In this document: positions 23,791 through 34,447 of the stretch, piece after piece | Layout of the letters: each line of letters starts with the position of its first letter | How positions within the stretch are numbered: the first letter of the stretch is position 1 | Assembly (NCBI RefSeq): GCF_950295315.1 | Contig: NC_080175.1 | Location: 71,214,752-71,278,751, forward strand | DNA length: 64,000 nt | Direction: 5' to 3' | DNA from: Erinaceus europaeus | Lineage: Eukaryota; Chordata; Mammalia; Eulipotyphla; Erinaceidae | The notes under the pieces: model-generated | Databases searched by the model: none | The model's input: only the letters and a program-made list of their open reading frames with translations | Told to the model about the DNA's origin: nothing | Made by a program: the position numbers and the translations under genes

Positions 23791-24444
23791 TGTTAGCGAG
23801 CATAAATCAAACCACCATCCACTGTAAGGAAGCAAAGATGTTTATTGACGAATTGCAATCCGGGCCGAGATGGTGACTGGTGTTAGTCTACCAAGCTCGA
23901 CCCCGAACAGGGCTCAAGCCACACAATTTATAGGAATTCAGACTACACTCAGGGAGGGGGAGCACATCACCTTATCAACCTACATCCAATAACAGGCTAT
24001 AGCAAACACAAGATCCAATCATTTCAAACTTAGCAAAAGCATGATCCATTCAAAGCAAAGCGTGGGCTAGTTTCAAATATAGTAAGATCACACAACCAAT
24101 AGAATTCAACCAGGCAGGGTTGCCACATCCTCCTGCCATCGGCTATGACCACCCATCCGGTAGACAGCACACCACAAAGTCGGTGCAAGGTCCTGATAAG
24201 GCTTGTCCCCATGCAGGGTCCTTCGAACAACTTACAAGACAATGGGTGGCCTTCACTGATTAGGTCCTGATAAGGCTTGTCCCCAGGCAGGGTCCTTCGA
24301 ACAATGGGTGGCCTTCACTGATTAGGTCCTGCTTATTCAAGGGGGAAGGGGCAAGGAATTTTCCACCTCATACTACAAGCAACTCATACTAAAAGCACTT
24401 AACAACTGCATAAAAAGGGAATTTCAAGGCTACTGTCTTTTACA
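23791..24444 (-). mobile_element. Solo LTR, antisense, 5-bp TSD
   Basis: Begins TGTTAGCG and ends TTTTACA, flanked by GTAAG at 23786-23790 and 24445-24449. On the minus strand, TATA (CTATAAAT, plus ~23927-23934) precedes AATAAA (plus 23841-23846). There is a tandem duplication inside U3 (24188-24323). The sequence is unrelated to the 4.4-kb LTR. A 5-bp TSD fits ERVL/class III or some class II elements. No internal retroviral genes are adjacent. Confidence 0.85.
24188..24323. repeat. Tandem duplication inside the LTR U3
   Basis: Two units start AGGTCCTGATAAGGCTTGTC (24188-24261, 74 bp; 24262-24323, 62 bp). A third start (AGGTCCTGC) begins at 24324. The units differ by a 12-base insertion after TTCGAACAA. 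Confidence 0.9.
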
Positions 24445-24449
24445 GTAAG

Positions 24450-24838
24450 AACAGAGAACAAACTTAAAGATCATTTAGGGAAGTCAAAAGATGTACTGCC
24501 CAGAAAACAACCAGATGATATGACGGGATGTTGGGCTTCTGTTTATGCCAGCCTATCAGAAAACCAGAAAGAACAAGGCAAAAGCACTTCTGAGTCAGTT
24601 TTGAGAATCACATAGTGATGTCATGTTGTCAGAATAAAATGCTCCATTGGTTAACAGAAAAGAGTTTGGAGCCCTGTAGAACTATTTGGTTGACCGATCC
24701 TGCCTATTTCTCTTTAGATCATGTGCTCAGAGTTCAGCTAAATCCAACCTAGCTAATTATGAGAACAAAAAAGAATATGCATAAAGTAAATGAGGAAAAC
24801 AAGAGTGCAACTTTTCTGTAATTAAACTTATGTAGAAA
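24450..24838. other. Unassigned sequence between two LTRs
   Basis: No retroviral coding motifs, primer-binding site or repeat recognised. Confidence 0.35.
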
Positions 24839-25371
24839 TGTGAGGGTTAAAAATAGGTACAGGTATAATCAAGGGAAAAATGGGTATAGGTGTGTATTTA
24901 AGAAATTGCTAACATAGTTCAGAGACCAGACCCAAATGGTGGTTAGGCAGGGGAACAATAGAAAGGTTAAAAATTAACCAGACCCAGTGTAGGAATAATG
25001 TTAACTTTCTGCTTCTGTAAATCCCGCAGCTTTCAGTAAGATAGGATGTTTGTTTCTGGGAAAACAAGATGTTTTCTGTACCAAGATGTGGTGCAAGCCT
25101 AAAAGCCCCCCAAATCATTAGATTTCAGGTAAACGAGCCAAGTCCTGGAACCTGTGAAATACTATTGTATGTAATCAATGCTGGCATATGCTGCAAAAAG
25201 TGTAAAAAAACGCTTGTGGCCTTGCTTTGACGTTCAGTCCTTGGGAAGCTCCTGTGTGAGTCTTCCTTGGGCTGGACCCTCAGCTGAGTAGGCTTAAATA
25301 AAATTCATACTCAAGCACCTAACTTGGTGTGGAGTATTGTCATCTCTATGTGGAGACTTCTATCCCATTAT
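24839..25371 (+). mobile_element. Probable LTR, sense orientation
   Basis: The right half has LTR features: a TATA-like GTGTAAAAAAACGC (~25200), a U-rich/GC mix and CTTAAATAAAATTCATAC (AATAAA at 25297-25302), followed by a short U5-like stretch. A 5-bp AGAAA occurs at 24834-24838 and 25372-25376, but the 3' end then lacks the usual CA. Ends are therefore tentative. Confidence 0.45.
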
Positions 25372-25445
25372 AGAAAGAATTCTTTGTTCCCTACCAATGA
25401 ATTAATTGTTCTATTATCAGTCCACCTGTCCCCTGTAATCATCAT

Positions 25446-25655
25446 AGGGGCTAGGTGGTGATGTGCCTCGTTGAAAACACATTACTGTGCACAAGGATCT
25501 GGTTCAAGCCTCAGGTCTCCATCTATTGAAGGGAAGCCTCACAAGCAGTGCATCGGGGCTGCAAGTGTCCTTTTCTCTTTTTGTCTTTATTTTCCCCTTT
25601 CCTCTCAATTTCTTTCTGTCTCTATCCAAAATAAATAAACAAATAAAATAGATTA
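25446..25655 (+). mobile_element. SINE-B
   Basis: Sense: AGGGGCTAGGTGGTGATGTG, CTGGTTCAAGCCTCAGG, GGGGCTGCAAGTGTCC and CTATCCAAAATAAATAAAC tail. Confidence 0.85.
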
Positions 25656-26267
25656 AAAAAACATCATCATGAGAGGACAGAGGAGAAAGGAAGACAAAGA
25701 AGAAGACTTGTCTCTTCTTCCCCGTTCTGTTCCTAGGTGTGTATGGACCAAAGTTATGGGGGAGAAGAAATCTTTGAATCAGGTTTAAGGTTGTAACTTT
25801 GAAAAGTATAAAATGAAAACTCAAGTAAAATGAGATTGTTTTAACAGAAGTGAAAGAAAAAAATAAGCACTCACACAGAGATGCCCTTTAGGAAGCCCCT
25901 GATTCAGCTACTGATGGGAATTTGACAGAGCACAGTGGGAAGTAATAATTGGGGAAAATGAAAGTTGTACTTTAGTCAAACCAGTCATGTGATCTCATTT
26001 GATTTCACAGCATGGTGTACATGTTTTAATATTATCTCCATTTTCTGGGCAAGAAAGCTTAGACTCAGAGAAAGTTATGCATGGTAATAAATGAACTAGT
26101 TAGTATACAAACTAACATCTTCCAAGTTCAGATAATATGTTCTATTGTGACTGATTAAAAAAAATTACTTGCAGTGCCATTCACATCATTGTAAACACAA
26201 TAAAATTTGCTACATCCTTATGTTTTAAAGTCCTTTTTAAAAAAAGATCTTTAAGCACTAATTTTAA
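25656..26267. other. Mostly unassigned sequence
   Basis: A short piece (25730-25770, GTATGGACCAAAGTTATGGG) resembles antisense module E. The rest is unrecognised. Confidence 0.35.
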
Positions 26268-26470
26268 ACTTTTTTTTTCCTTGTTGCTGTTGTTGTCAAT
26301 GAATGTCACCAGGCCTTCTCTGCTCTAGTCAGACTTTCACAAATAAAAAGAGACAAAAGACACCATAGCACCGTAGTATCTTCCAATGGAGTTGTAGCAG
26401 TGCTGGAAACTCAACTGTACACATGGTAAACTCGGTGTCTTTCCAGGTGAACTGTCTTTTTGGTTATACT
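26268..26470 (-). mobile_element. SINE-D with altered tail
   Basis: Antisense: CAAAAGACACCATAGCACCG, CTTCCAATGGAGTTG, and TTTCCAGGTGAACTGTC head. The left part (TTGTTGCTGTTGTTG) resembles a SINE-A or X tail. Confidence 0.6.
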
Positions 26471-26553
26471 GGGGATTAAACTTGGGACATCTGGTCACAA
26501 ATTCATGCAAATCATGTGCTCCTAATATATTGAAGTCTCTCCTTGGTTGCCAC

Positions 26554-27272
26554 TTCTTCTTCTAGCGTTTGCCCTTCTTCCATAGCCAGTCAACAGTGTC
26601 AGGTTGAGCCTGATGTAAAGTTTCGAGACCTCCTTTGAATCTGGAGAGGTGGCAGTCGTTGACTGTGTGGGTCATAGTCTGTCTGTAGCGGCAGGGGCAG
26701 TTCGGGTCGTCTCTGGCTCCCCAGCGATGGAACATAGTGGCACACTGGCCATGGCCTGTTCGATAGCAATTGAGGAGGGCCCAATCATAACGTGCTAGGT
26801 CAAAGCCGGGTTGATGCTTGCAGGGGTCTGTGACGAGCATGTTCTTTACCTCAGCTGACTGCCAGCTCTGTTTCCAAGAGACTGGAACAGAGAAGTTCAG
26901 TGTAGGCGTAGGGGACCAGATTGGGTGACGAGACGTCAAGCGTTGGACAGGGTGGGCAAAGATATCCGCGTATATTGGTAGGTCCGGTCGAGTGTAGACG
27001 TGGGAAATGAACTTAGATAATGCTGCATCCCGACGAATATCTGGCGGGGCGATGTTGCTAAGAACTGGCAGCCGTGGAACCGGGGTGGAACGGATGGTTC
27101 CAGAAATTATCCTCATGGAGGAATATAATTTGGAATTGACCAAGTGGACATGGGGGCTACGGAACCATACTGGGGCACAGTATTCTGCAGTGGAATAGCA
27201 TAATGCCAGGGATGATGATCGTAGTGTGGAAGTGCTCGCGCCCCATGAGGAGCTGGCCATGGTTCAGTGGCT
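26554..27272 (-). mobile_element. Vingi-type non-LTR retrotransposon, 5'-truncated, with TSD
   Basis: A 719-bp antisense insertion flanked by an 11-bp TSD TTGGTTGCCAC (26543-26553, 27273-27283). On the minus strand it is open for 232 codons, then TAG, and ends at once in (GAA)n, so there is practically no 3' UTR. The protein is the C-terminal part of a Jockey/Ingi-like polyprotein downstream of RT. From memory, this matches the Vingi-1 elements described from hedgehogs as a sister clade of Ingi lacking RNase H. Two more pieces with the same 3' end lie at 36573-36897 and 48029-48224. Confidence 0.85.
26562..27260 (-). pseudogene. Vingi ORF, C-terminal 232 codons (RT thumb/C-terminal domain with CCHC motif)
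   Basis: Uninterrupted frame. Marker motifs include YSTAEYCAPVWFRSP near residue 22, LPVLSNIAPPDIRR near 65, TDPCKHQPGFDLARYDWALL near 145, and a C-terminal cysteine/histidine motif C-x-C-x7-H-x4-C (NCPCRYRQTMTHTVNDC, ~187-203). The motif is the nucleic-acid-binding CCHC unit common at the C-terminus of non-LTR retrotransposon proteins. The residue after the second Cys is Arg here but Gly in the 36.6-kb copy. The endonuclease and RT catalytic domains are lost by truncation, so the fragment is not functional. The ATG at 27260 is incidental. Confidence 0.85.
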
Positions 27273-27283
27273 TTGGTTGCCAC

Positions 27284-27924
27284 TGAACATTTGTAGAACT
27301 TATTTTTAGTTCATTTATATTATTGCTTATATGCCTGTATTAGTAGGTGTCTTAGCAATGAAAGCTTGGCCTAATTCTTCCTTACATGGCTCATATTACA
27401 CAGTACAGTATTTTGTACCTAGTAAATGTTCAACTTGTCTTGAATTAAATAGCATTAATTTTGAAGCTTTGTTTAAGTATCTTAAAAATGAGGGTATGGA
27501 ATACCTAATCTACATTTGATCCTCAGCGTCTTGTGCACAAATTTATTATCAAGTAAGCTATTTATTTTGAAGAATAAATTGGTACTAAATATTAAAGAAC
27601 TTAAGGGTAGAAAAACAGCATAAATATTCATGTAGTAAATGGAATAAATTCTACTGAACCACAGGAAAACTTTGGAACTTTCATTCCCTGCCTTGAGGTG
27701 AACATTGTTTAATGCAGATTAATGGGAAAAGCCTAGCATCTTCATGAAGATAGGCATTTGCTATTTCTTGTAGGGGTTAATTTACACATCCTCTTGACTG
27801 GGACACACAGAAGTTAGACATTACTCTGGGTCTGTTATGAGAATGTTTCTGGATGAGATTAACTTTTGAGTTAGTAGCCCTACTAAAGTAGATTGCATTC
27901 CCATGACATGTAAATTGGCTTTTT
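27284..27924. other. Unassigned AT-rich sequence
   Basis: No repeat or exon recognised. Confidence 0.4.
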
Positions 27925-28563
27925 TTAAAAAAAAAATATCTATTTCTACTGGGGGGGATTAATAGTTTACAATAAGTACAGTTGTTGGTACATGTTTAAA
28001 CTGTTTTGAGTTTTCTGCACAACACTTTCACCCTGAGCCTAGGTCCTCTGTTACCATCATGTATCAACACCTGAAAGCTCATCAGCCCCCCTGCCCCAGA
28101 ATCCTTTACTTTTGTGCAATACACCAAAGCCAGTCCAAATTCTACTTTGCATTTCCTCTTTATGTTCTTATTTCTCAACTTTTGTCCATGAGCGAGATCA
28201 TCCCATAGTCATCTTTCTCTTTCTGGTTTATCTCACTTAACATGATTCCTTAAAGCTTCATCTATGATGAGGTGAAGGTAACTTCATCATTTTTAATAGC
28301 TAAGTTGTATTCCATTGTGTATATACATCACAACTTTCTATTCATCTACTGTTGGACACCTGGGTTGCTTCCAAGTTTGGCTATTAAAATTTGTGCTGCT
28401 ATGAACATAAGTATACACACTTTTTGGAGGGTTGTGTTTGGTTTGTTGGGATATATCCTCAGGAGAAGAATTGCAGGGCCTTAGGGTAAGTCCATTTCTA
28501 GCTTTCTGAGAGTTTTCCAGACTGCTCTCCATAGAGGTTGGATCAATTTATATTCCCATCAGT
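27925..28563 (-). mobile_element. L1 3' end, 5'-truncated
   Basis: Antisense: A-tail at the left (AAAAAAAAAATATC complement), 3' UTR with CAGTTGTTGGTACATG, then the ORF2 C-terminal region (GCTGCTATGAACATAAG, TTGGGATATATCCTCAGGAG, CCAGACTGCTCTCCATAGAG). It aligns with the last ~600 bases of the L1 at 1-3685. Confidence 0.9.
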
Positions 28564-29030
28564 AAGTGGGCTTTATCTCTCTAAGGGCTGAGCACAACAA
28601 CAAAAATTGAGACAAAGAGAAGGTGCTCCTTCTGACTCTTTTAAAGCCAGGATATCATCTTCTCTTTTGGCTTTTAACTAGAGCATAGGCAAGAATTTGT
28701 CATCTCTCCTGAAATCTTGTAGATCTTTTCATTATCCATAACTACATGAGTCTATTCCTTATAATATGTACCTTTCCTTCCCCAATCTCTTATTAGTTCA
28801 TTTTTTCTGAAAACTTAGATTTCTGGTTTGAATTTTCTATTGGTATAAACAAATCATTACAGCTGTTTCAGCTTAAAACAGTGCGCAGTTCATCTTTTTA
28901 GGCAGTCTACACACAGCTGAGTTACATGCACCACTAAGATGTCCGCAGTCTGTAATAAAATATCAGTCAGGTTTGTGGTCATATTTGAGGTTTGGAGCCT
29001 TTTCTAATTTCACATAGTTGTTAATTTCCT
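28564..29030. other. Unassigned sequence
   Basis: Nothing recognised. Confidence 0.4.
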
Positions 29031-31350
29031 TTATTTTATTTTATTTGTAAAAATGAAACACTGACAAAACCATAGGATAAGAGGGGTACAACTCCACATA
29101 ATTCTCACCATCAGAACTCCATATCCCATCTCCTCCCTTGATAGCTTTCCTATTCTTTAACTCTCTGGGAGTATGGACCCAAGATGATTGTGGGATGCAG
29201 AAGGTTGAAGGTCTGGCTTCTGTAATTGCTTCCCCGCTGAACATGGGGGTTGACAGCTCTATCCATACTCCCAGTCTGTCTCTGTCTCTTTCCCTAGTGG
29301 GGTGGGGCTCTGGTGAGTCAGAGCTCCAAGACACATTGGTGGGGCTGTCTGTCCAGGGAAGTCTGTTTGGCATCATGCTAGCCTCTGGAACCTGTTGGCT
29401 GAAAAGAGAGTTAACATATAAAGCCAAAGAAGTTGTTGACTAATCATGAACCTAAAGGCTGGACTAGTGCTGATGAAGAGTTGCGGGGGGTGGGGGAGGG
29501 GTCTCTGTTCTGTAGATAGCTAGTAGGCATATTTTAGTTATATTCCAAAGGGCCTGTGGCTATACTAGTTTTTTTGTTTTCTTTTTTTCTCTGAGCCTGA
29601 AATCTGATATGCAGGTGGATCCAAGTTATTGTCTGGGGAGATGATGTAATGGCTAGAAAAAGGACCAGAAAGCTGGATGAGGGAAGAGAGTAGCTCCCAA
29701 ATATGGGAAAGGTGTATAAATATTGTCGACTGTAAAATAAACCCCATCAATTTGATGTTATCTGGGGCCCATATTCAGCTTAGGAGCCTATGTGACCTCT
29801 ATACCCCTGTAACTGACAGCAGAAAAAAAATAATCTCTGAACTCAAAGACTAATCTTTTATTTATTTTTCTTCCAACAGCAATGTCACCTTATAAAGAAA
29901 ATGTTGATTGACAGGGTTGATGTTGTCACACGGGTACATTTTTGCACTTATCCAAATAGGTGCCAGTACCCCTCACCTTCCACAAAACCATTATCCTCCT
30001 CTCCTTTACATAGGCCATTGGATTCCCAGTCCCCACCCTCTTAGCACTTTGTCCCTGTTTTGAGAATTTGAATCTGCTGCAACAGACCACAGTTTGTTGA
30101 GGATTCACCCTGTATTGTCCTTTGCTTTGCTAATTAGTTTCCATGTATGAGTGGGATCAGGTAGTGTCTGTCCTTTTCCTGCTTTACTTCACACAAAATG
30201 ACTCCCTGCAGTTCTGTATTTTAGAAAACAGAATATTTCATGATTTCTTGTAGCTGAGTTGTGTATGAATATAGCACAATGTCCTTAGCTGCTCTTCTGT
30301 CCTTGGATACACAGTCTGGTTATACTTTTTGATTACTACCTATAGAGAGAGATGCCATAAACAGAGGTGTGCACAGATCTTGCTGAACACATATTTTTGT
30401 ATTCTTTGGATAGATGTTTAAAATAAGAGAATTATGTCATATGATAAGTCTATTTTTAATCTTCTGTGGAATTTCCAGCCTATTTTTTTTCACAGCACTA
30501 TACCAGTGCACATTCCCACCGACTACATAAAGGGACCTTTTCTTTCCTAGTCTTCACCAGCAGCTATTTTTGTCCTTTCTGATTGTGAGAGATGGTTAGG
30601 TCTTCTCTTCAAAAGTACATGAATACAACAACTGTTTAGTACAAAGATTATTTATACATTGTTATCTGTGACCACCTGTGGCCAGTAGTTTTATATTCTT
30701 TAGGCCAGCTCCTTGCAGTGCTTGCTAATCCTCCAGCAGAGACCCTCAGACTCTTGCTCCTTTCCTTATTTAGGCAACTGGGAAATTGTGAGCTCTGAAG
30801 CCCAGCCCAGGGTTGGAGGAGACAGTTATGCATCAGGTATAAAAGATGGGAGAAGGGTGAAGGAGGCGCACTGCTGCCTGATGGCCATTCTTGAAAAAGA
30901 ACAAATGCCTTACTTCAACTCCTTATTTTTTCCTTGACAAGTAATTTTAATTGGACAACACTGATTTACAACACTGATGTAGACCACTCTCACAGGAGTG
31001 AAGTGGTATCTCATTCTTGTCTTGACTAGTGTTTCTCTGATAAATCAGTGACATTTATCCAAATATTTGTTGGCCATCTGAATATCCTATTCAATGAAAT
31101 ATCTGTTTAGATCTATTTATTAATGGAGTTGTTTGGTTTTTGTTGTTGCTGAGTTTTGTAAGTTAATCATGTACACATTTTTATTACTAACCTTCTGTTG
31201 GACTTGTGGGATGTAATGTAATTATCTTCCATTTTGCTTTGGTGATGACTCCTTTTAATGTGTAGAGGTTTTTCAATTTGATCCAATCCTTTGTATTACT
31301 TTTTCTTTAGTTTTCCTTGTTTGGGAGGTTCTAATCTCTCTTTCAAATGA
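29031..31350 (-). mobile_element. L1 with module E as its 3' UTR, interrupted
   Basis: Read on the minus strand: L1 ORF2 C-terminal region (31350-30976 and ~30600-29880: CACAGGAGTGAAGTGGTATC, AGTTTCCATGTATGAGTGGG), then ~440 bases of UTR, then a full module E (29450-29031) with the AATAAA/A-tail at 29031-29050. The collinear order suggests module E is the end of this L1 lineage's 3' UTR. Roughly 30600-30975 is foreign to the L1 alignment and unassigned. ORF2 is badly broken. Confidence 0.75.
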
Positions 31351-31865
31351 CTCACTTCATAGACCACAAGGGATGATCTCTTTTTTGATTAAATGAAAGT
31401 AGAACTGATTTGATTCCTTCTTTGTCATGTAATGTAACTAGTCAGAGGGATTGCATCCATTCTATTCACACTCTTGTGCCTACATGTGTATATTATTGGG
31501 TAAAGATTTTTGAGGTCACCTTTAGAATTTAGCTTGTCTGACCTAGATAATTACTTCAGATTTATCTCTGGCATATTATTAGCTCTGGCATATTATTTTT
31601 CTTTCTCCTAGAGTGTGAAGACTCATAGACAAAGAACATTAGTGTCTAAGAATTTCAAAACTGAAATGGTCCACAAAAATTAGAGCTCCATAGAGGTACT
31701 GAGAACTGAACTAGAAATGTCAGAAAGAAAATAAGACCTCAGAAAACAAAGATTTTAGGGATTTGCCTCTACTAGTCATTAGAATCAAAAGTGTTTCTGT
31801 GGTCTATCTAAACTAGGGTCAAGATATTTTCCTTTGGAACAGGCTGGGAATATCTCAGTGCTCTT
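31351..31865. other. Unassigned; may include decayed L1
   Basis: The L1 match fades after ~31350. Nothing else recognised. Confidence 0.35.
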
Positions 31866-31888
31866 TTGCAAAATTTCTCTGGGTTTCA

Positions 31889-31895
31889 TCAAGGT

Positions 31896-31928
<33 letters not shown>

Positions 31929-31960
31929 GTATATATAACATATATATATATATATACCAT
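31889..31960. repeat. (TA)n / (ATAC)n microsatellite
   Basis: Imperfect TA repeat with CATATA and GTATA interruptions, forming the tail of the adjoining antisense SINE. Confidence 0.9.
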
Positions 31961-32159
31961 ATATTTATTACTAAATAGAGACAAAGAGAAATTCAGAGGG
32001 GAGCAGGAGATAGAGAGGGAAAGAGATAAGGAGACACACCTGCAGCCCTGCTTTAACACTTGTGAAGCTTTCCCTTTTCACGTGGGGACCAGGGGCTTGA
32101 ACCTGGGTCCTTGACAGTATAATGTGTCCACTTAACCAGGTGCACCACTGTCTGGCTCC
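31961..32159 (-). mobile_element. SINE-B
   Basis: Antisense: TATTACTAAATAGAGACAAA, CCTGCAGCCCTGCTTTAAC, GGGGCTTGAACCTGGG, head end CACTGTCTGGCTCC. Confidence 0.85.
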
Positions 32160-32304
32160 TCAGATATATATAATTTTTTAAGTCCCTCTGAAGTTAACAA
32201 TTTTCTGGCTATTTTCATCCCTCTGGGATATAAGTACAGAATATATTTAACATATTCTGCCAAATTAATTAATCCCTGTTTAAAGTATAAAGCATGTTTA
32301 ATGC

Positions 32305-32477
32305 TTCCCAGGAGGGGATGCAGTGGGGGTAGATAAAACATCTCACCTGCAGATATGAGTTCCCAAGTTCAGTCTTCAGAATGTGAGGAAGTGATACTCT
32401 GGTTTTCTCTCTCTCTGTTTCCCTTCCTTGCTCCCTTCCTCCTTGCCTCCCTGTCTCCTTCATTAATAAATACATAA
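32305..32477 (+). mobile_element. SINE-F-like, diverged
   Basis: Sense: AGGAGGGGATGCAGTGGGGG head, CAAGTTCAGTCTTCAG B-box region, CTCTCTCTCTGTTTCCC and CTCCTTCATTAATAAATACA tail. The next SINE inserted into its tail. Confidence 0.6.
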
Positions 32478-32844
32478 TTTTTTTTTGCCTCCAGGGTTAT
32501 TGTTGGGGCTCAGTACCTGCACCATGAATCCACTGCTCCTGTTGGCCTTTTCTTTTCTTTTTTTTTTTCCTTTTTCCCCTTTTGTTGCCCTTGTTGTTGT
32601 AACCTTGTTGTGGTTATTATTGTTGTTGTTGATGTCATTCGTTGTTGCATAGGACAGAGAGAAATCGAGAGAGGAGGGGAAGACAAAAGGGGGAGAGAAA
32701 GATAGACACCTACTGACCTGCTTCGCAGCCTGTGAAGCAACTCCCCTGCAGGTGGGGAGCCTGGGCTCGAACCAGGGTCTCTTACGCAGGTCCCTGCACC
32801 TTGCGTCATATGCGCTTAACCCTCTGTGCTACTGCCCGACCCCC
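32478..32844 (-). mobile_element. SINE-A with module X, TSD
   Basis: Antisense: TTTGCCTCCAGGGTTATTG (module X), CCACTGCTCCTG, long T/GTT tail region, CGAGAGAGGAGGGGAAGAC core and head end CTACTGCCCGACCCCC. The TSD AAATACATAA is at 32468-32477 and 32845-32854, inside the tail of a SINE-F. Confidence 0.9.
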
Positions 32845-32854
32845 AAATACATAA

Positions 32855-34221
32855 ATTTTAAAAGAATACAGTTAAGACATTTAAAAAGCACATGTATTCT
32901 TCTATTTTATATAATACAGAGTGTATGAAAACAACTTTGTAGTATATGGATTTGTGTCTCATGTTGAACTGTGTATATTTTTTAACATTAAGAAAAGTGG
33001 CTACACAAGATACTCATACAGACAAACATATAATTCAAACAATTCCCATAATTTCCACTTTGTTAATAACAATAACTTCCATGACAAACAATGCTTTTCA
33101 TTATCTTACAGTGTTTATGAAGAATTGTAGTTCCTCCAATTTCGAGTAAAAGCAATTTTTCAACTGAAATCTTCATTCTTTGCTCTGCATGTGACATACA
33201 TTCGTAATTTCAGAGTAGCAGCCATTTATCAATTTCCTCTTAATTTATTATTTTGAGAGTCTTATGCAGAAAACTATGTAAAACATGTTAGTTAATAAGT
33301 TAGATCTTCTGTAGGAAGCTTGTTTGAGAATTGCCATTTCCTCCCCGTCTCCCTCCCTCTCCTGTTACAGAAATGCTGGGCATTGTGAATGTTTGTCCAG
33401 AAGAAAATCAGTCCCTTAGCTCTCGGTTTATCTTTGACAGTATTTCTGGCTACAGAGGGTTTCTTCTTAGTTCAATACTTATCAGCAATGACCAAAGAGA
33501 ACCTTTTAGAAATTTGAGTGAGATTAGTAGTAAAGACATGTTAACTAGATGGATTTTGAACTGTTTTATTACCAACAAGATTTTTGTCTTGCTGCTAAAA
33601 GGAGAGAAGAAAAATGGAAATGAAAAAGGAAATAAATGGGAGAATGAGGAAAAGTATAAGTGAAAAGTGATAGTGGATTGATTGTTTTCAGTTATTGTTC
33701 ACTCAGGGACTACCACAGTAGGTGTGACATTTTCAGTTGTATGTGGGAGTAGATACTTGGAGAAAATTTATCCCCCCTCCAATTCATTGTCACTTGTATA
33801 TTATATAAATCTTTACATATAGCAATAGTCAGAAACCCAAGCAGTCTATCATATTTGATCAAGACAAGCATAAATCATTTATTCATGATTTACTATTCTT
33901 AACTTGATTCATTGATACATCTTCAGACAAGACAAGGTCAGTACAAAAAAAAATAAAATAAAATGATTAAACTTCTTGCCCTTAGGAAAGAGCAGCTTAA
34001 CCAACAAATTTATCTTCACATCTGACCTCATGAATCTTGACACTGGAAGTAAAAATAGAAAAAACCCTTAGAGATGACTGTTGAAATAGAAATATCTACA
34101 TGAGTGAAAATAATGGAACAATTAAGGATGAAAATGTGGTGGTGTGTCACAACCACCCTGTCCTCATGAAAAAAAATCTAATATGAAATTAGTTGGTAAT
34201 ATTATTTGCAATATTTCTTTG
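32855..34221. other. Unassigned; one acceptor-like site
   Basis: No repeat recognised. At 33345-33370 a pyrimidine-rich tract ends CTGTTACAG and is followed by a 98-codon open frame (to 33663). No matching donor, family similarity or conservation is visible, so no exon is called. Confidence 0.4.
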
Positions 34222-34447
34222 CAATTTCTTATTTATTTATTTCAACCAGGGTTATCCCTGGGGCTTGGTGCCTACAGTGTGAATACACTACTCCCAGAGA
34301 CCATTTTTTCCCCATTTTTTTCTTTCTAATTTGATTTGACAAAACAGAAAAAACATTAAGAGGACTAGGGGCTATAGGAAGGGAGAGAGAAAGAGACACC
34401 TGCAGCCCTGATTCACCACTTGTGAAGCTTCCCCCTGCAGGTGAGGA
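34222..34447 (-). mobile_element. SINE-B with module X, head missing
   Basis: Antisense: ACCAGGGTTATCCCTGGGGC (X), ACAGAAAAAACATTAAGAGG, CCCCCTGCAGGTGAGGAGG. The tRNA head is absent. Confidence 0.75.

Noticed and set aside
24030..24242. 70-codon frame (-) rich in Cys/Trp
   Set aside because: Lies wholly inside the 23.8-kb LTR; no retroviral domain.
33331..33663. 110-codon frame as a gene
   Set aside because: No recognised domain and no second exon; kept only as a low-interest observation.
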